This document shows positions 50,879-59,841 of a DNA stretch of 64,000 nt, in pieces; positions within the stretch are counted from its first letter, which is position 1; each line of letters starts with the position of its first letter. This stretch comes from Acidobacteriota bacterium (GTDB lineage Bacteria > Acidobacteriota > Vicinamibacteria > Vicinamibacterales > UBA2999). The position numbers and the translations under genes were made by a program. Below the pieces are notes generated by a model. It was given only the letters and a program-made list of their open reading frames with translations, did no database searches and had not been told where the DNA came from. Location: positions 28,773-92,772 of the forward strand of contig VFZN01000011.1 in assembly GCA_016871195.1 (NCBI GenBank), written 5' to 3'.

Positions 50879-50884
50879 TAAGAA
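50879..50884 (+). promoter_or_regulatory. TAAGAA box before TPR protein gene
   Basis: TAAGAA, followed by T, ends 6 nt before the ATG at 50891. It resembles the TAAGAT boxes before dnaB and the gene at 44923. It shares a 43-nt divergent region with the Trm112 promoter. Confidence 0.35.
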
Positions 50885-50890
50885 TCAGCC

Positions 50891-52873
50891 ATGCGCATGC
50901 GTCCTCTTGCCGGAGCACTCCTGATGCTGGTGATGGGGACTGAGGTGGCGGCGCAGGGCGGAACGCCTCGTCCGGCACCGGCAGCCACGTCATTTTCATC
51001 CTCGGGCGAGGCCTACTTCGAGTTTATGCGTGCGCGCCACCTGCAGGAGGCCGAGGACCTCGACGGCGCGATGGCCGCACTCGACCGCGCGGCGGCGCTC
51101 GATCCGGCATCGGCCGAGATCCAGGCCGAACGGGCCTCGCTCTTTGCCCAGCAGAACAAGGGCGTGGAGGCCCGCAACGCCGCACAGCGGGCCCTCGCGG
51201 TCGACGCCGGCAACGTGGAAGCCCACCGCGTGATGGCCCTCGTGCTCTCCGCGTGGTCAGAAGGCGCGGCCCCACTGCCGGCCGGCGAGACGGCCGAGCG
51301 CCTGCGCAGCGAGGCCCTGACGCATTTCGAGGCGATCACGGCGGCACCGGCCACGTCGACCGACCTCAACCTGATGGTGACGCACGGGCGCACGCTGCTG
51401 CGGGCCGGGCGATTCGATGAGGCGGCCACCATCCTGCAGACCGTGACGTCGCAGGCGCCCTACGCCGCCGAACCCTTCGCGCTGCTCGCCGAGGCGCAGG
51501 CCCAGCAGGGGAAGCTCGCCGACGCGGCCAAGTCACTGCTGGCAGCGGCGGACATCAATCCCCGCTATTTCGTGTCACTGGGCGAACTGTACGAACGAGC
51601 CGAGCGTTGGGCAGCTGCGGCCGGCGCGTACGGTCGCGCGGTCGAGGCGATCAGGTCACCCACGCGTGAGCTGCGCCTGCGGCACATCAACGCCCTGCTC
51701 AAGACCCCCGGCGGCGTCGGTGCGGAACGGGCACTCAACGCGCTGACACCACTGCTGGCGTCGGCGTCTGATGATGCGCGCCTGCTGCTGCTGCAGTCGA
51801 CGGCACTGCGCCTGTCGGGAGACGCCGGCAAGGCCGCCTCGGTCGCGCGGCAGGTGCTGGCGCAAAGCCCGAACAATGTGGCTGCCATGAGTGCGCTGGC
51901 CACCGCCCTCGGCGCGCGCTACCAGTTTCGTGAGGTGACCGAGGCCCTCGCGCCGCTGGTCGCTCAGCCCGCCATTGTGCGGGCCAACCGCGGTGAGGCG
52001 GTGCCCGCTCTGCTGCAGCTGTCGCTCGCCTACCAGCAACTGGCCCAGTACGACGAGGCCCTTGCTGCCGTGGCCGCGGCCCGCGCGGCATTGCCGTCCA
52101 GCGAGGCGCTCGACGTCTACGAAGTGCAGGTGCTGCTCTCGGCACGGCGCTTCGATGCAGCCCTGGCGGTCACCGACCGGATGAAGGCCCGCACGCCCGA
52201 CGAGACGCAGGCGCTGCTGCTGCACGCCAGGGCCCTTGTCGGAGCGGGGCGCGGGTCCGAGGCGGTTACGCTGCTCGAAGCTGCGGCACGGCAGCACGAC
52301 GATGACCTCGAGGTGGCCTTCGGCCTCGCCGACGCGTACGTGGCGCAGCAGCAGTACGACAGGGCCGTGAAGGTGCTGGCCCGCATCGAGACGTCCGGTG
52401 CAGACGACGATCGGTTGCTGCTGCGGCTGGTCAGCGTCTACGAATCCGCAGGCCGCCTCGATGAAGCCGAGCGGCGGCTCCGGCGGCTGATCGAGGCCGA
52501 TCCCTCCGATGCCTCAGCCCTCAACTATCTCGGCTACATGCTGGCCGACCGCACGCCGCGGGCCGCCGAGGGTGTGGCGCTGGTCGAGCGCGCCCTCAAG
52601 CTCGAGCCTGACAATCCGTCGTATCTCGACAGCTACGGCTGGGCCCTGTTCAAGCAGGGCCGGGTGTCAGACGCGGCCGAACCCCTCGGACAGGCAGCGG
52701 CAGCGCTGCCCGCCAACTCGGTCATCCAGGAACATCACGGTGATGTGCTGGCGGGACAGCAGAAGTGGACCGAGGCGGCGGCTGCCTACCAGCGCGCCCT
52801 CGATGGCGACGGCGAGTCGATTGATCGCGCCCGCGTCACCAGGAAGTTGCACGATGCCCGGCGTCGGCGGTAG
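50891..52873 (+). CDS. Exported tetratricopeptide-repeat protein
   Basis: 660 aa. A signal peptide (RPLAGALLMLVMGTEVAAQG) is followed by TPR units throughout, e.g. EAEDLDGAMAALDRAAALDP near residue 53, AGRFDEAATILQTV, and near the C-terminus ALNYLGYMLADRTPRAAEGV followed by NPSYLDSYGWALFKQGRV. It probably acts as a periplasmic scaffold. Similar TPR genes precede lolB in some proteobacteria. The 3' end overlaps the lolB-like gene by 20 nt. Confidence 0.82.
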   Translation: MRMRPLAGALLMLVMGTEVAAQGGTPRPAPAATSFSSSGEAYFEFMRARHLQEAEDLDGAMAALDRAAALDPASAEIQAERASLFAQQNKGVEARNAAQRALAVDAGNVEAHRVMALVLSAWSEGAAPLPAGETAERLRSEALTHFEAITAAPATSTDLNLMVTHGRTLLRAGRFDEAATILQTVTSQAPYAAEPFALLAEAQAQQGKLADAAKSLLAAADINPRYFVSLGELYERAERWAAAAGAYGRAVEAIRSPTRELRLRHINALLKTPGGVGAERALNALTPLLASASDDARLLLLQSTALRLSGDAGKAASVARQVLAQSPNNVAAMSALATALGARYQFREVTEALAPLVAQPAIVRANRGEAVPALLQLSLAYQQLAQYDEALAAVAAARAALPSSEALDVYEVQVLLSARRFDAALAVTDRMKARTPDETQALLLHARALVGAGRGSEAVTLLEAAARQHDDDLEVAFGLADAYVAQQQYDRAVKVLARIETSGADDDRLLLRLVSVYESAGRLDEAERRLRRLIEADPSDASALNYLGYMLADRTPRAAEGVALVERALKLEPDNPSYLDSYGWALFKQGRVSDAAEPLGQAAAALPANSVIQEHHGDVLAGQQKWTEAAAAYQRALDGDGESIDRARVTRKLHDARRRR

Positions 52874-53666
52874 GCCAGCACCCGGAACCAGAGGCCTCGC
52901 CCTTCTTGCCGTCGGCACGGCGCTGCTGACGGCGGCCTGCGCGAGCGGCGGAGGCACCCGACCCTCAACGCCGGGCACCGACGCGCCCGTGGCCCTGCTC
53001 GACTTCCGCCGAGCGACACGCCCATGCGCCGCCGTGCGCACCCTCACGGCCGAGTTGTCGCTTAGCGGCCGCGCGGGGGGCGAGCGGCTGCGGGGACGCG
53101 TGGTCGCGGGCCTGGCCGAGGGGGGACAGGCACGGCTCGAAGGGCTGGCCCCGTTCGGTCCTCCGCTCTTTGTGCTGACCGCGCAGGCGAACACCGCAGC
53201 ATTGGTGCTGCCGCGTGAGCGCCAGATTCTCGAGTCCGCCCCGATGCACGATGTGCTCGAACGGCTCACGGGCCTGCCTCTGTCGGCTGACGAACTGCGC
53301 CTGGCGCTGCTGGGGTGCCTGGGGGCTGATGCGCCTGCGACCGGATTCGAGTGGCCGGGCCCGTGGCGCGCCGTCGACACGCGGGACGGACACCGGCTCT
53401 GGCTGGCCCCACGGGATGGCGCCTGGCGAGTCGTCAGCGCAGACGCGGGCGGGTGGCGCGTCGACTACGCCGGGTGGCTCAACGACGTGCCCCGGCAGGC
53501 ACGTGTGCAGACGCGCGATGCCAACGTCGACCTGCAGGTCGAGCTGCGACAGCTCTCGATGAATGTGGCCATCATGCCCGAGGCCTTTCAGATGACCCGA
53601 CCGCCAGACGCCACGCCTGTGCGCCTCGATGAACTGATCTCAGTGGCACCGCTCAGAATCCCATGA
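52854..53666 (+). CDS. LolB-like outer-membrane lipoprotein
   Basis: 270 aa. The lipobox LLTAAC places the lipidated cysteine at residue 29. The mature part starts with a helix (VRTLTAELSLSGRAG) and beta-rich strands (GRVVAGLAEGGQARLEGLAP), fitting the LolB/LolA fold. I call it LolB-like rather than LolB because sequence identity is not obvious. Its position directly upstream of ispE, tRNA-Gln and prs is the classic lolB location in proteobacteria, which is the strongest argument. Confidence 0.65.
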   Translation: MPGVGGRPAPGTRGLALLAVGTALLTAACASGGGTRPSTPGTDAPVALLDFRRATRPCAAVRTLTAELSLSGRAGGERLRGRVVAGLAEGGQARLEGLAPFGPPLFVLTAQANTAALVLPRERQILESAPMHDVLERLTGLPLSADELRLALLGCLGADAPATGFEWPGPWRAVDTRDGHRLWLAPRDGAWRVVSADAGGWRVDYAGWLNDVPRQARVQTRDANVDLQVELRQLSMNVAIMPEAFQMTRPPDATPVRLDELISVAPLRIP

Positions 53667-54568
53667 CCATGCATCTGCCGGCGTTTGCGAAGATCAACCT
53701 CGACCTGCGCGTGCTCGGCGTGCGGCCCGACGGCTATCACGAGCTGCGCACCGTCTTCCAGACGTTGCGCCTGCACGACACCCTCACATTCGTGCGGCGG
53801 CCAGGTCCACTGACACTCACCTGCCGTACCCCGGGCGTGCCCACCGACCATCACAATCTGGTGTGGAAGGCCGCCGCTGGCCTGTGGCGCGAGCGATTCG
53901 GCGCCCGGCGTGCGCCCGAGGGCGTGGCGGTCCACCTGGTCAAGCGCATACCGGCAGAAGCCGGCCTTGGTGGCGGCAGCGCCGATGCCGCCGCGGCGCT
54001 GCGCGGGCTTGACCAGCTCTGGTCAATCGGCGCCGACGAGGACACGCTGGTTCGGGTGGCCTCGGGCATCGGGGCTGATGTGCCGTTCCTGCTGCGCGGC
54101 GGCACGGCCCTCGGCCTTGGCCGAGGCGATGCGATCTATCCCCTCGAACCGTTGCCGTCAGTCTGGGTGGCGCTGGTGCGCCCGCCGTTCGGCGTATCGA
54201 CCGTCGAGGCCTACCGGTGGTGGGATGCCGACCCCGGTCGCTCCCCCCGGACTCCCGTCGCGTCGCCGCCGCCGGCGTGGCCGCACTGGGCCCGAATCCT
54301 GGGCAACGACCTCGAGCCGCCCGTGGCCCGGCGGCACCCGACCATTGCCCGCATCAGGCGCGCCCTGCTGAGGGAGGGGGCCTTCGCCTCGGCCATGTCC
54401 GGATCGGGCTCGACGGTCTTCGGGCTCTTCACCTCAGCGGCGCGGGCCAGGGCCGCGGTCCGTCCCTGGCAGCGGCCTGGCTGGCTGGCGGTGACCACCC
54501 GCACAGGGTCTCGGGACGACGCGGAGCGTTCCGGGATTGCCAGAACCGGCCGGGGGCGACTAGAATAA
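53663..54568 (+). CDS. ispE: 4-diphosphocytidyl-2-C-methyl-D-erythritol kinase
   Basis: 301 aa GHMP kinase of the non-mevalonate isoprenoid pathway. FAKINLDLRVLGVRPDGYHE, the ATP loop RIPAEAGLGGGSADAAAALR, and the C-terminal AFASAMSGSGSTVFGLF are complete. ATG overlaps the lolB-like stop as ATGA. The 3' part contains a promoter for the downstream tRNA. Confidence 0.92.
   Translation: MTMHLPAFAKINLDLRVLGVRPDGYHELRTVFQTLRLHDTLTFVRRPGPLTLTCRTPGVPTDHHNLVWKAAAGLWRERFGARRAPEGVAVHLVKRIPAEAGLGGGSADAAAALRGLDQLWSIGADEDTLVRVASGIGADVPFLLRGGTALGLGRGDAIYPLEPLPSVWVALVRPPFGVSTVEAYRWWDADPGRSPRTPVASPPPAWPHWARILGNDLEPPVARRHPTIARIRRALLREGAFASAMSGSGSTVFGLFTSAARARAAVRPWQRPGWLAVTTRTGSRDDAERSGIARTGRGRLE
54537..54566 (+). 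promoter_or_regulatory. Promoter TTGCCA-N18-TAGAAT for tRNA-Gln
   Basis: TTGCCA (54537-54542) and TAGAAT (54561-54566), 18 nt apart, sit at the 3' end of ispE. They predict a start about 14 nt before the mature tRNA. This is the best -35/-10 pair I find in the window. Confidence 0.55.
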
Positions 54569-54586
54569 CAATTTGCCCCCGGGTGT

Positions 54587-54661
54587 TGGGGCGTGGCCAA
54601 GCGGTAAGGCGCGGGTCTTTGGAACCCGTATTCGAAGGTTCGAATCCTTCCGCCCCAACCA
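54587..54661 (+). tRNA. tRNA-Gln (anticodon TTG)
   Basis: 75 nt including an encoded CCA. The acceptor stem TGGGGCG/CGCCCCA, D-loop region GCCAAGCGGTAAGGC, anticodon stem-loop around CTTTGGA (anticodon TTG) and T-loop GGTTCGAATCC are all present. It lies 18 nt after ispE and 8 nt before prs, so the downstream mRNA must be released by tRNA processing if co-transcribed. Confidence 0.95.
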
Positions 54662-54669
54662 GTTTCATC

Positions 54670-55623
54670 ATGTCGACGACGGGTTACGGTGAATTGAAGA
54701 TTTTCTCGGGCAGTGCGCATCCCAAGCTGGCTGCCGAGATTGCCGAGTTTCTGGGGGTCACCCTGGGGCAGGCACGGCTGCGCCGTTTTCCCGATTCCGA
54801 GGTCTCGTTCCAGATCGACGAGAACATCCGCGGCACTGACGTTTTCATCGTCCAGCCCACGAGCAACCCCGTCGACCAGCACCTGATGGAACTGATGATC
54901 ATGACCGATGCGTTCCGCCGGTCATCGGCGGCGCGCATCACGGCGGTCGTGCCGTATTACGGGTATGCGCGACAGGACCGGAAGGACAAGCCCCGGGTGC
55001 CCATCTCGGCCAAACTGGTGGCCAACGTGCTGAGCGCCTCGGGTGTCAACCGCGTGCTCACCATGGACCTGCACAAGGCGCAGATTCAGGGCTTCTTCGA
55101 TATTCCGGTCGACCATCTGTTCGCGGCTCCGGTGATTATCGACTACCTCTCGCGCCAGCAGATTGAGCAGTTGACGATTGTGGCCCCGGATGCTGGAGGC
55201 GCTGAGCGCGCCCGGGCCTACGCCAAGCGCCTCGGGGGAGAACTGGCCGTCATCGACAAGCGCCGGTCGGAAGACGGCACGGCCGAAGTGATGAACGTCA
55301 TCGGGGAAGTCGATGGCCGTACCTGTGTGATTGCCGATGACATCATCGACACCGCCGGTACCATCCAGAAGGGGGCGCAGGCCCTCAAGGCCGCTGGGGC
55401 CGCCCGCATCCTGGCGTGTGCCATCCACGGCGTGCTGTCGGGGCCGGCGGTCGAGCGCATCGAGAAGTCGCCGATCGAAAAACTCATCGTCACCAACACC
55501 GTGCCGCTCAGCCCTGACAAGGCCGCGTGCCAGAAGCTCGTCGAACTCTCCGTGGCGCGCCTGCTCGGGCAGGCCATCCGGAGCATTCACGAAGAAACCT
55601 CCGTCTCGTCATTGTTCGTGTGA
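54670..55623 (+). CDS. prs: Ribose-phosphate pyrophosphokinase
   Basis: 317 aa; it makes PRPP from ribose-5-phosphate and ATP. FSGSAHPKLAAEIA at the start, RFPDSEVSFQIDENIRG, VPYYGYARQDRKDKPRVPIS, LTMDLHKAQIQGFFDIPVD and the PRPP loop VIADDIIDTAGT are conserved. The ATG begins 8 nt after the tRNA. Confidence 0.95.
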   Translation: MSTTGYGELKIFSGSAHPKLAAEIAEFLGVTLGQARLRRFPDSEVSFQIDENIRGTDVFIVQPTSNPVDQHLMELMIMTDAFRRSSAARITAVVPYYGYARQDRKDKPRVPISAKLVANVLSASGVNRVLTMDLHKAQIQGFFDIPVDHLFAAPVIIDYLSRQQIEQLTIVAPDAGGAERARAYAKRLGGELAVIDKRRSEDGTAEVMNVIGEVDGRTCVIADDIIDTAGTIQKGAQALKAAGAARILACAIHGVLSGPAVERIEKSPIEKLIVTNTVPLSPDKAACQKLVELSVARLLGQAIRSIHEETSVSSLFV

Positions 55624-55638
55624 TTGCAGGGGACAACC

Positions 55639-56319
55639 ATGGAAGCCGTACTCGAAGCCGTCAAGCGCACCACCATCGGGAAGAATGAGAACAACCGCAC
55701 GCGTGCCCAGGGGCTGATGCCCGGCGTGGTCTACGGGGCACAGAAGGCGGGTGACGCCGTAGCGCCGCAGCCGGTGGCCGTCGACCCCAAGCTGTTCCTC
55801 CGCATCCTGCATTCGCATTCGGGGTTCAACACCCTGATCACGCTCAAGCTGGACGGCCAGGCCGATGCCCGGGTACTCGTGAAGGAGGTGCAGCTCGACC
55901 CCATCACGCATCATCCGCTGCATGCCGACTTCTACCGCGTGAATGTCGACAAGGCCATCGCCGTGACGGTGCCGGTTGTGATCAAGGGCGAATCCCGGGG
56001 CGTGAAGACCGATGGCGGGGTGCTCGAGTTCCTGCACCGCGACATCAAGATCAGCTGCCTGCCAACGCAGATTCCGGACGCCGTCGAAATCGATGTCACC
56101 GGGCTCGGCCTCAACCAGGCAGTGTATGTGCGCGACCTGGCGGCCACGGCCTCCTGGACGCCGGTGTCCGACGCCGATCTGATGCTGGTGCATGTGACCG
56201 CACCGCGCGCGGCCGAGGCGGCCGAAGCGGCGGCTCCTGGCGGCAAGGCCGAGCCGGAAGTGGCCAAGAAGGGCAAGACGGACAAGCCCGAAGAGAAGAA
56301 GGCCGAGAAGAAGAAGTAG
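55639..56319 (+). CDS. rplY: 50S ribosomal protein L25/general stress protein Ctc
   Basis: 226 aa, long CTC-type L25 with an N-terminal 5S-rRNA-binding domain (NNRTRAQGLMPGVVYGAQKAG), a second TL5-like beta domain (VPVVIKGESRGVKTDGGVLE) and a charged C-terminal tail rich in Ala, Glu and Lys. It follows prs by 15 nt. Confidence 0.92.
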   Translation: MEAVLEAVKRTTIGKNENNRTRAQGLMPGVVYGAQKAGDAVAPQPVAVDPKLFLRILHSHSGFNTLITLKLDGQADARVLVKEVQLDPITHHPLHADFYRVNVDKAIAVTVPVVIKGESRGVKTDGGVLEFLHRDIKISCLPTQIPDAVEIDVTGLGLNQAVYVRDLAATASWTPVSDADLMLVHVTAPRAAEAAEAAAPGGKAEPEVAKKGKTDKPEEKKAEKKK

Positions 56320-56327
56320 GCCGGGCC

Positions 56328-56978
56328 ATGAAGCTCGTCGTCGGTCTGGGCAATCCCGGGGCCGAATACCGCGACACCCGGCACAATGTCGGGTTCATGG
56401 TGGTCGACGAACTGGCCCACCGCTGGGGACTCGACCACCAGTGGCGCGACGCCTTCGACAGCCTGACGGTGCGGGGCACCGTGGGCACGGAGAGCGTCTG
56501 GCTCATGAAGCCGCTGACGTTCATGAACCTCAGCGGTCGGGCGGTGGCGGGCCTCGCCGGGTACTACAAGGTGCCACCCGCCGACATTCTGGTCGTCACC
56601 GACGATGTGGCCCTGCCCGTTGGCCGGTTGCGGGCGAGGCGGTCGGGCAGCTCGGGCGGACACAACGGCCTCAGGTCGCTGTCGGCCGAGCTTGGCACAG
56701 ACGACTACCCGCGCGTGCGGGTGGGAGTGGGTCGGGGAGAGATTATGGGAGCGGACGGGCAGGTCATCGCCCGTCCCGACATGGTGCAGCATGTCCTGGG
56801 GCGGTTTCGCCCGGACGAGCGCGCCACCGTTGAGGCAGCCGTGCGGCGGGCTGCCGACGCCTCGGAGCTGTTTGTGGCCGAGGACATCGGACGCGTCATG
56901 GACGCGTTCAACGCCGCCGAACCGGCCAGGGCCTTACGGCCGGCCACCGGTTCGGAGTCAGGTCAGAAGGGAAGTTAG
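56328..56978 (+). CDS. pth: Peptidyl-tRNA hydrolase
   Basis: 216 aa. GLGNPGAEYRDTRHNVGFMV (with the catalytic histidine at RHNVG), MKPLTFMNLSGRAV, VVTDDVALPVGRLRARRSGSSGGHNGLRS (the Asp and His of the active site in DDVALP and GGHNG). It releases tRNA from stalled peptidyl-tRNA. The 160 nt between it and rpsF hold a ribosome site but no other gene. Confidence 0.95.
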   Translation: MKLVVGLGNPGAEYRDTRHNVGFMVVDELAHRWGLDHQWRDAFDSLTVRGTVGTESVWLMKPLTFMNLSGRAVAGLAGYYKVPPADILVVTDDVALPVGRLRARRSGSSGGHNGLRSLSAELGTDDYPRVRVGVGRGEIMGADGQVIARPDMVQHVLGRFRPDERATVEAAVRRAADASELFVAEDIGRVMDAFNAAEPARALRPATGSESGQKGS

Positions 56979-57138
56979 ACGCGGCGGCCAATGTCGGCCG
57001 ACCGGTCTCCTTGCCACCGCGGTGGCCGGGGTGAGCGACACCACCAGCAGGCATCGGCAGCGATGCCCGACAGCGGGTCCGTCCGACGGGACAGACGCCG
57101 GAGTGGGGTCGACAGCACCTTGTCCACAAGGAGAGCTG

Positions 57139-57594
57139 ATGAGTGCACGTGTTTACGAACTGATTTACATCATGGTGCCCGACGCCACGGAACAGGCCGT
57201 GGCCGACATGCAGGCGCAGGTCGAGGGCATTGTCCAGCGGATGGGTGGCTCGATCCAGTCCACCGATGTCTGGGGACGCCGAAAGCTGGCGTATGACATC
57301 GGCAAGCACAAGGACGGGTTCTACGTCCTGCAGGTGATTGCCGGAGCCGGCGACCTGATGAAGGAACTCGATCGTCGCCTCAAGGTGACCGAGGGCATCA
57401 TCCGCCATCTGGTAGTCCGCGTCGACGAGCGTCAGCTCGTAGCCGAGCGGGCCCGCACCAAGCGGCAGACTGAATCGGCGCGCCGCCGTGTGGCGCGCGG
57501 CCTGCCGCCCGAGCGTCAGCCGGGAGAAGGTCCGCAGGGCGACAACGATGATGATGCCGACGTGAGCTACGACGGCGTGGATGGGGAGGTCTAG
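57139..57594 (+). CDS. rpsF: 30S ribosomal protein S6
   Basis: 151 aa. [19 protein letters not shown] at the N-terminus and [20 protein letters not shown] are typical, followed by [19 protein letters not shown]. The C-terminal extension ends in an Asp-rich [18 protein letters not shown] segment. AAGGAGAG lies 4-5 nt before the ATG. No ssb or priB gene separates it from rpsR. Confidence 0.93.
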   Translation: MSARVYELIYIMVPDATEQAVADMQAQVEGIVQRMGGSIQSTDVWGRRKLAYDIGKHKDGFYVLQVIAGAGDLMKELDRRLKVTEGIIRHLVVRVDERQLVAERARTKRQTESARRRVARGLPPERQPGEGPQGDNDDDADVSYDGVDGEV

Positions 57595-57596
57595 TC

Positions 57597-57899
57597 ATGG
57601 CGTTCGGTGGCAAGAAGCCCGGGGGACCCGGGGCGCGCGGCAAGGGTGCCGCAGGAGCAGATAAGCAGGGTGGGCAGCGACGCGGTCTCTTTCGTCGCCG
57701 CAAGGTCTGCAAGTTCTGCGCAGACCGCATCGACGACATCAACTACAAGGACGTCAAGCTGCTGAGCGGCTTCGTGCCTGAGCGCGGCAAGGTGCTGCCG
57801 CGCCGCATTTCCGGCACCTGCGCCAAGCATCAGCGCGGCCTGCGCGTGGCCATCCTGCGCGCACGGCAGCTGGCGCTGCTGCCCTACGCGGCCGACTAG
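57597..57899 (+). CDS. rpsR: 30S ribosomal protein S18
   Basis: 100 aa. A glycine/lysine-rich start, then [20 protein letters not shown], with [40 protein letters not shown]. The cysteines (CKFC and the later TCAKH) form a zinc-binding S18 type. It begins 2 nt after rpsF. Confidence 0.95.
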   Translation: MAFGGKKPGGPGARGKGAAGADKQGGQRRGLFRRRKVCKFCADRIDDINYKDVKLLSGFVPERGKVLPRRISGTCAKHQRGLRVAILRARQLALLPYAAD

Positions 57900-57919
57900 G
57901 CCGGAGAGAGACGCACATC

Positions 57920-58366
57920 ATGGAAGTCATTCTGCGAGATCACGTCGAACACCTCGGCAACCGTGGCGAAATCGTCAAGGTGGCTGACGGGTATGCCCGC
58001 AATTACCTGCTGCCCCGAAAGCTGGCCCTGTTGGCCACTGAGGGCAACAAGAAGCGCGTCGAACGCGAACGCAAGCAGTTCGAGGCGGTGGAAGCCGAGC
58101 AGCGGTCGGCCGCCGAGGCCATTGCGTCCCGCCTGACCGCCATCGACGTCGCCATCGCCCGCCGCGTGGGCGAGAACGACACCCTCTACGGTTCGGTCAC
58201 CAACGCCGACATCGCCGAGGCCCTTAAAGAGAAGGGCTTCGACATCGACCGGCGCAAGATCCTGCTGCCCGATGCCCTCAAGGCGCTGGGCGAGGTCACC
58301 ATGCCAGTCAAGCTCCACCGCGACGTCACCGCACAGCTGCGCGTGCAGGTCGTTCGCGAGCAGTAG
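57920..58366 (+). CDS. rplI: 50S ribosomal protein L9
   Basis: 148 aa. MEVILRDHVEHLGNRGEIVK, VADGYARNYLLPRKLALLAT, a long connecting helix and the C-terminal RRKILLPDALKALGEVTMPV domain. It is the last gene of the rpsF-rpsR-rplI cluster. Confidence 0.95.
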   Translation: MEVILRDHVEHLGNRGEIVKVADGYARNYLLPRKLALLATEGNKKRVERERKQFEAVEAEQRSAAEAIASRLTAIDVAIARRVGENDTLYGSVTNADIAEALKEKGFDIDRRKILLPDALKALGEVTMPVKLHRDVTAQLRVQVVREQ

Positions 58367-58377
58367 TCACCCCCTCG

Positions 58378-58404
58378 GGAGCTCCGGGCCAGGCCCGGAG
58401 CTCC
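58378..58404 (+). terminator. Hairpin after rplI
   Basis: A perfect 11-bp stem GGAGCTCCGGG/CCCGGAGCTCC with a 5-nt loop lies 11 nt after the rplI stop. It lacks a T-run but is well placed to end the ribosomal operon before dnaB. Confidence 0.65.
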
Positions 58405-58446
58405 TGCGGACTCACGCGATCCCGCCCGCCCCGGGCGGCCTTCGGG

Positions 58447-58452
58447 TAAGAT
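58447..58452 (+). promoter_or_regulatory. TAAGAT box before dnaB
   Basis: TAAGAT ends 9 nt before the GTG start of dnaB and 42 nt after the rplI terminator hairpin, with no ribosome site. It suggests an independent, nearly leaderless dnaB transcript. Confidence 0.45.
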
Positions 58453-58461
58453 TCCCCTCCC

Positions 58462-59823
58462 GTGTCCACACCGGTCTCGACCGCCGCCGTCCGCACGCTG
58501 CCGCATAACCTCGATGCGGAACGCTCCGTTCTGGGCGCGATTCTTATCGATAACGCCACGTTCAACGTCGTGGCGGCCGTGCTGCCGGCCGATGCGTTCT
58601 ATCGCGACGCGCATCGGCGGATCTTCGAGCGCATGGCCGACCTGTCTGAGCGCAGCCAGCCCATCGACTTCATCACGCTCAAGGAAGAACTGGCACGGGC
58701 CGGCGAGCTCGACGAGGTGGGGGGGCCAGCCTATCTCGCGGCGCTCACTGACGGAGTGCCCCGGTCGACCAATGCCGAGTACTACGCGCAAATCGTCAAG
58801 GAAAAGGCGACGCTGCGTGCGCTGATTTTTTCGGCGAACAAGATTCTGGCCACGGCCTACGAGGCCGAGCAGGAAGCCGACCTCATTCTCGATGAGGCCG
58901 AAAGCTCGATCTTCGCCGTCGCCGATGACCGCGTGAAGACCGGCTTTGTGCCCATGAAGACGCTGGTCAGCGAGAGCTTTCCGAAAATCGAGAAGCTCTT
59001 CACGCACAAGAGCCACATCACCGGCGTGGCGACCGGATTCGCCGACATCGACCGCAAGACGCGCGGCCTGCAGCCCGGTGACATGGTCATCGTCGCCGCC
59101 CGTCCCTCGATGGGCAAGACCAGCCTCGTGCTCAATATCTGTCAGCACGTCGCGATGCACGGCGGCGTGGCGGGCTTCTTCAGCCTCGAAATGTCGAAAG
59201 AGTCGCTCTTCATGCGCATGCTCGCCTCGGAGGCGCGCATCGACATGCATCGCCTCATGAGCGGACAGATCGGGCAGCGCGAGTACGGTCAGATCACCGA
59301 GGCCCTCGAATCGCTGTCCGAGGCCCGGCTGTTCATCGACGACACGGCCGGCATCAGCGTGCTCGAAATGCGCGCCAAGGCACGGCGGCTCAAGGCCGAA
59401 CATGGGCTCAGCCTGCTGGCCATCGACTATGTCCAGCTGATGACCGGGCGCGGGCGCTTTGAGAACCGCACGCTGGAACTCGCCTCGATCTCGCGATCGC
59501 TGAAGGGGCTCGCCAAGGAACTGGGCGTGCCCATCATCGTGCTGTCGCAGCTGTCGCGTGCATCCGAGGCCCGCTCCGACAAGCGCCCGCAGCTGTCGGA
59601 CCTGCGCGAATCCGGTGCCCTCGAACAGGACGCCGACGTGGTTGCCCTGATCTTCCGCGAAGAGATGTACAAGCTCGGCGACGAACCCAGCGAGAGCGAC
59701 GGGATTGCCGAGATCATCATCGCCAAGCAGCGCAACGGCCCGACCGGCACCGTCAAGCTGGCCTTCCTGCGCGAGCAGACACGGTTTGCCAATCTCGCCC
59801 ACGGCGCGGATGCCGGCGAGTAG
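58462..59823 (+). CDS. dnaB: Replicative DNA helicase
   Basis: 453 aa. An N-terminal domain (LPHNLDAERSVLGAILIDN, then DFITLKEEL and YLAALTDGVPRSTNAEYYA) and a RecA-like helicase domain with Walker A PSMGKTSLVLNI, FFSLEMSKESLFMRML, the Walker B region LLAIDYVQLMTGRGRFENR, and QLSDLRESGALEQDADVV. No intein. It uses a GTG start. Confidence 0.94.
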   Translation: MSTPVSTAAVRTLPHNLDAERSVLGAILIDNATFNVVAAVLPADAFYRDAHRRIFERMADLSERSQPIDFITLKEELARAGELDEVGGPAYLAALTDGVPRSTNAEYYAQIVKEKATLRALIFSANKILATAYEAEQEADLILDEAESSIFAVADDRVKTGFVPMKTLVSESFPKIEKLFTHKSHITGVATGFADIDRKTRGLQPGDMVIVAARPSMGKTSLVLNICQHVAMHGGVAGFFSLEMSKESLFMRMLASEARIDMHRLMSGQIGQREYGQITEALESLSEARLFIDDTAGISVLEMRAKARRLKAEHGLSLLAIDYVQLMTGRGRFENRTLELASISRSLKGLAKELGVPIIVLSQLSRASEARSDKRPQLSDLRESGALEQDADVVALIFREEMYKLGDEPSESDGIAEIIIAKQRNGPTGTVKLAFLREQTRFANLAHGADAGE

Positions 59824-59841
59824 CCAACCGGGGCAGCCGTC

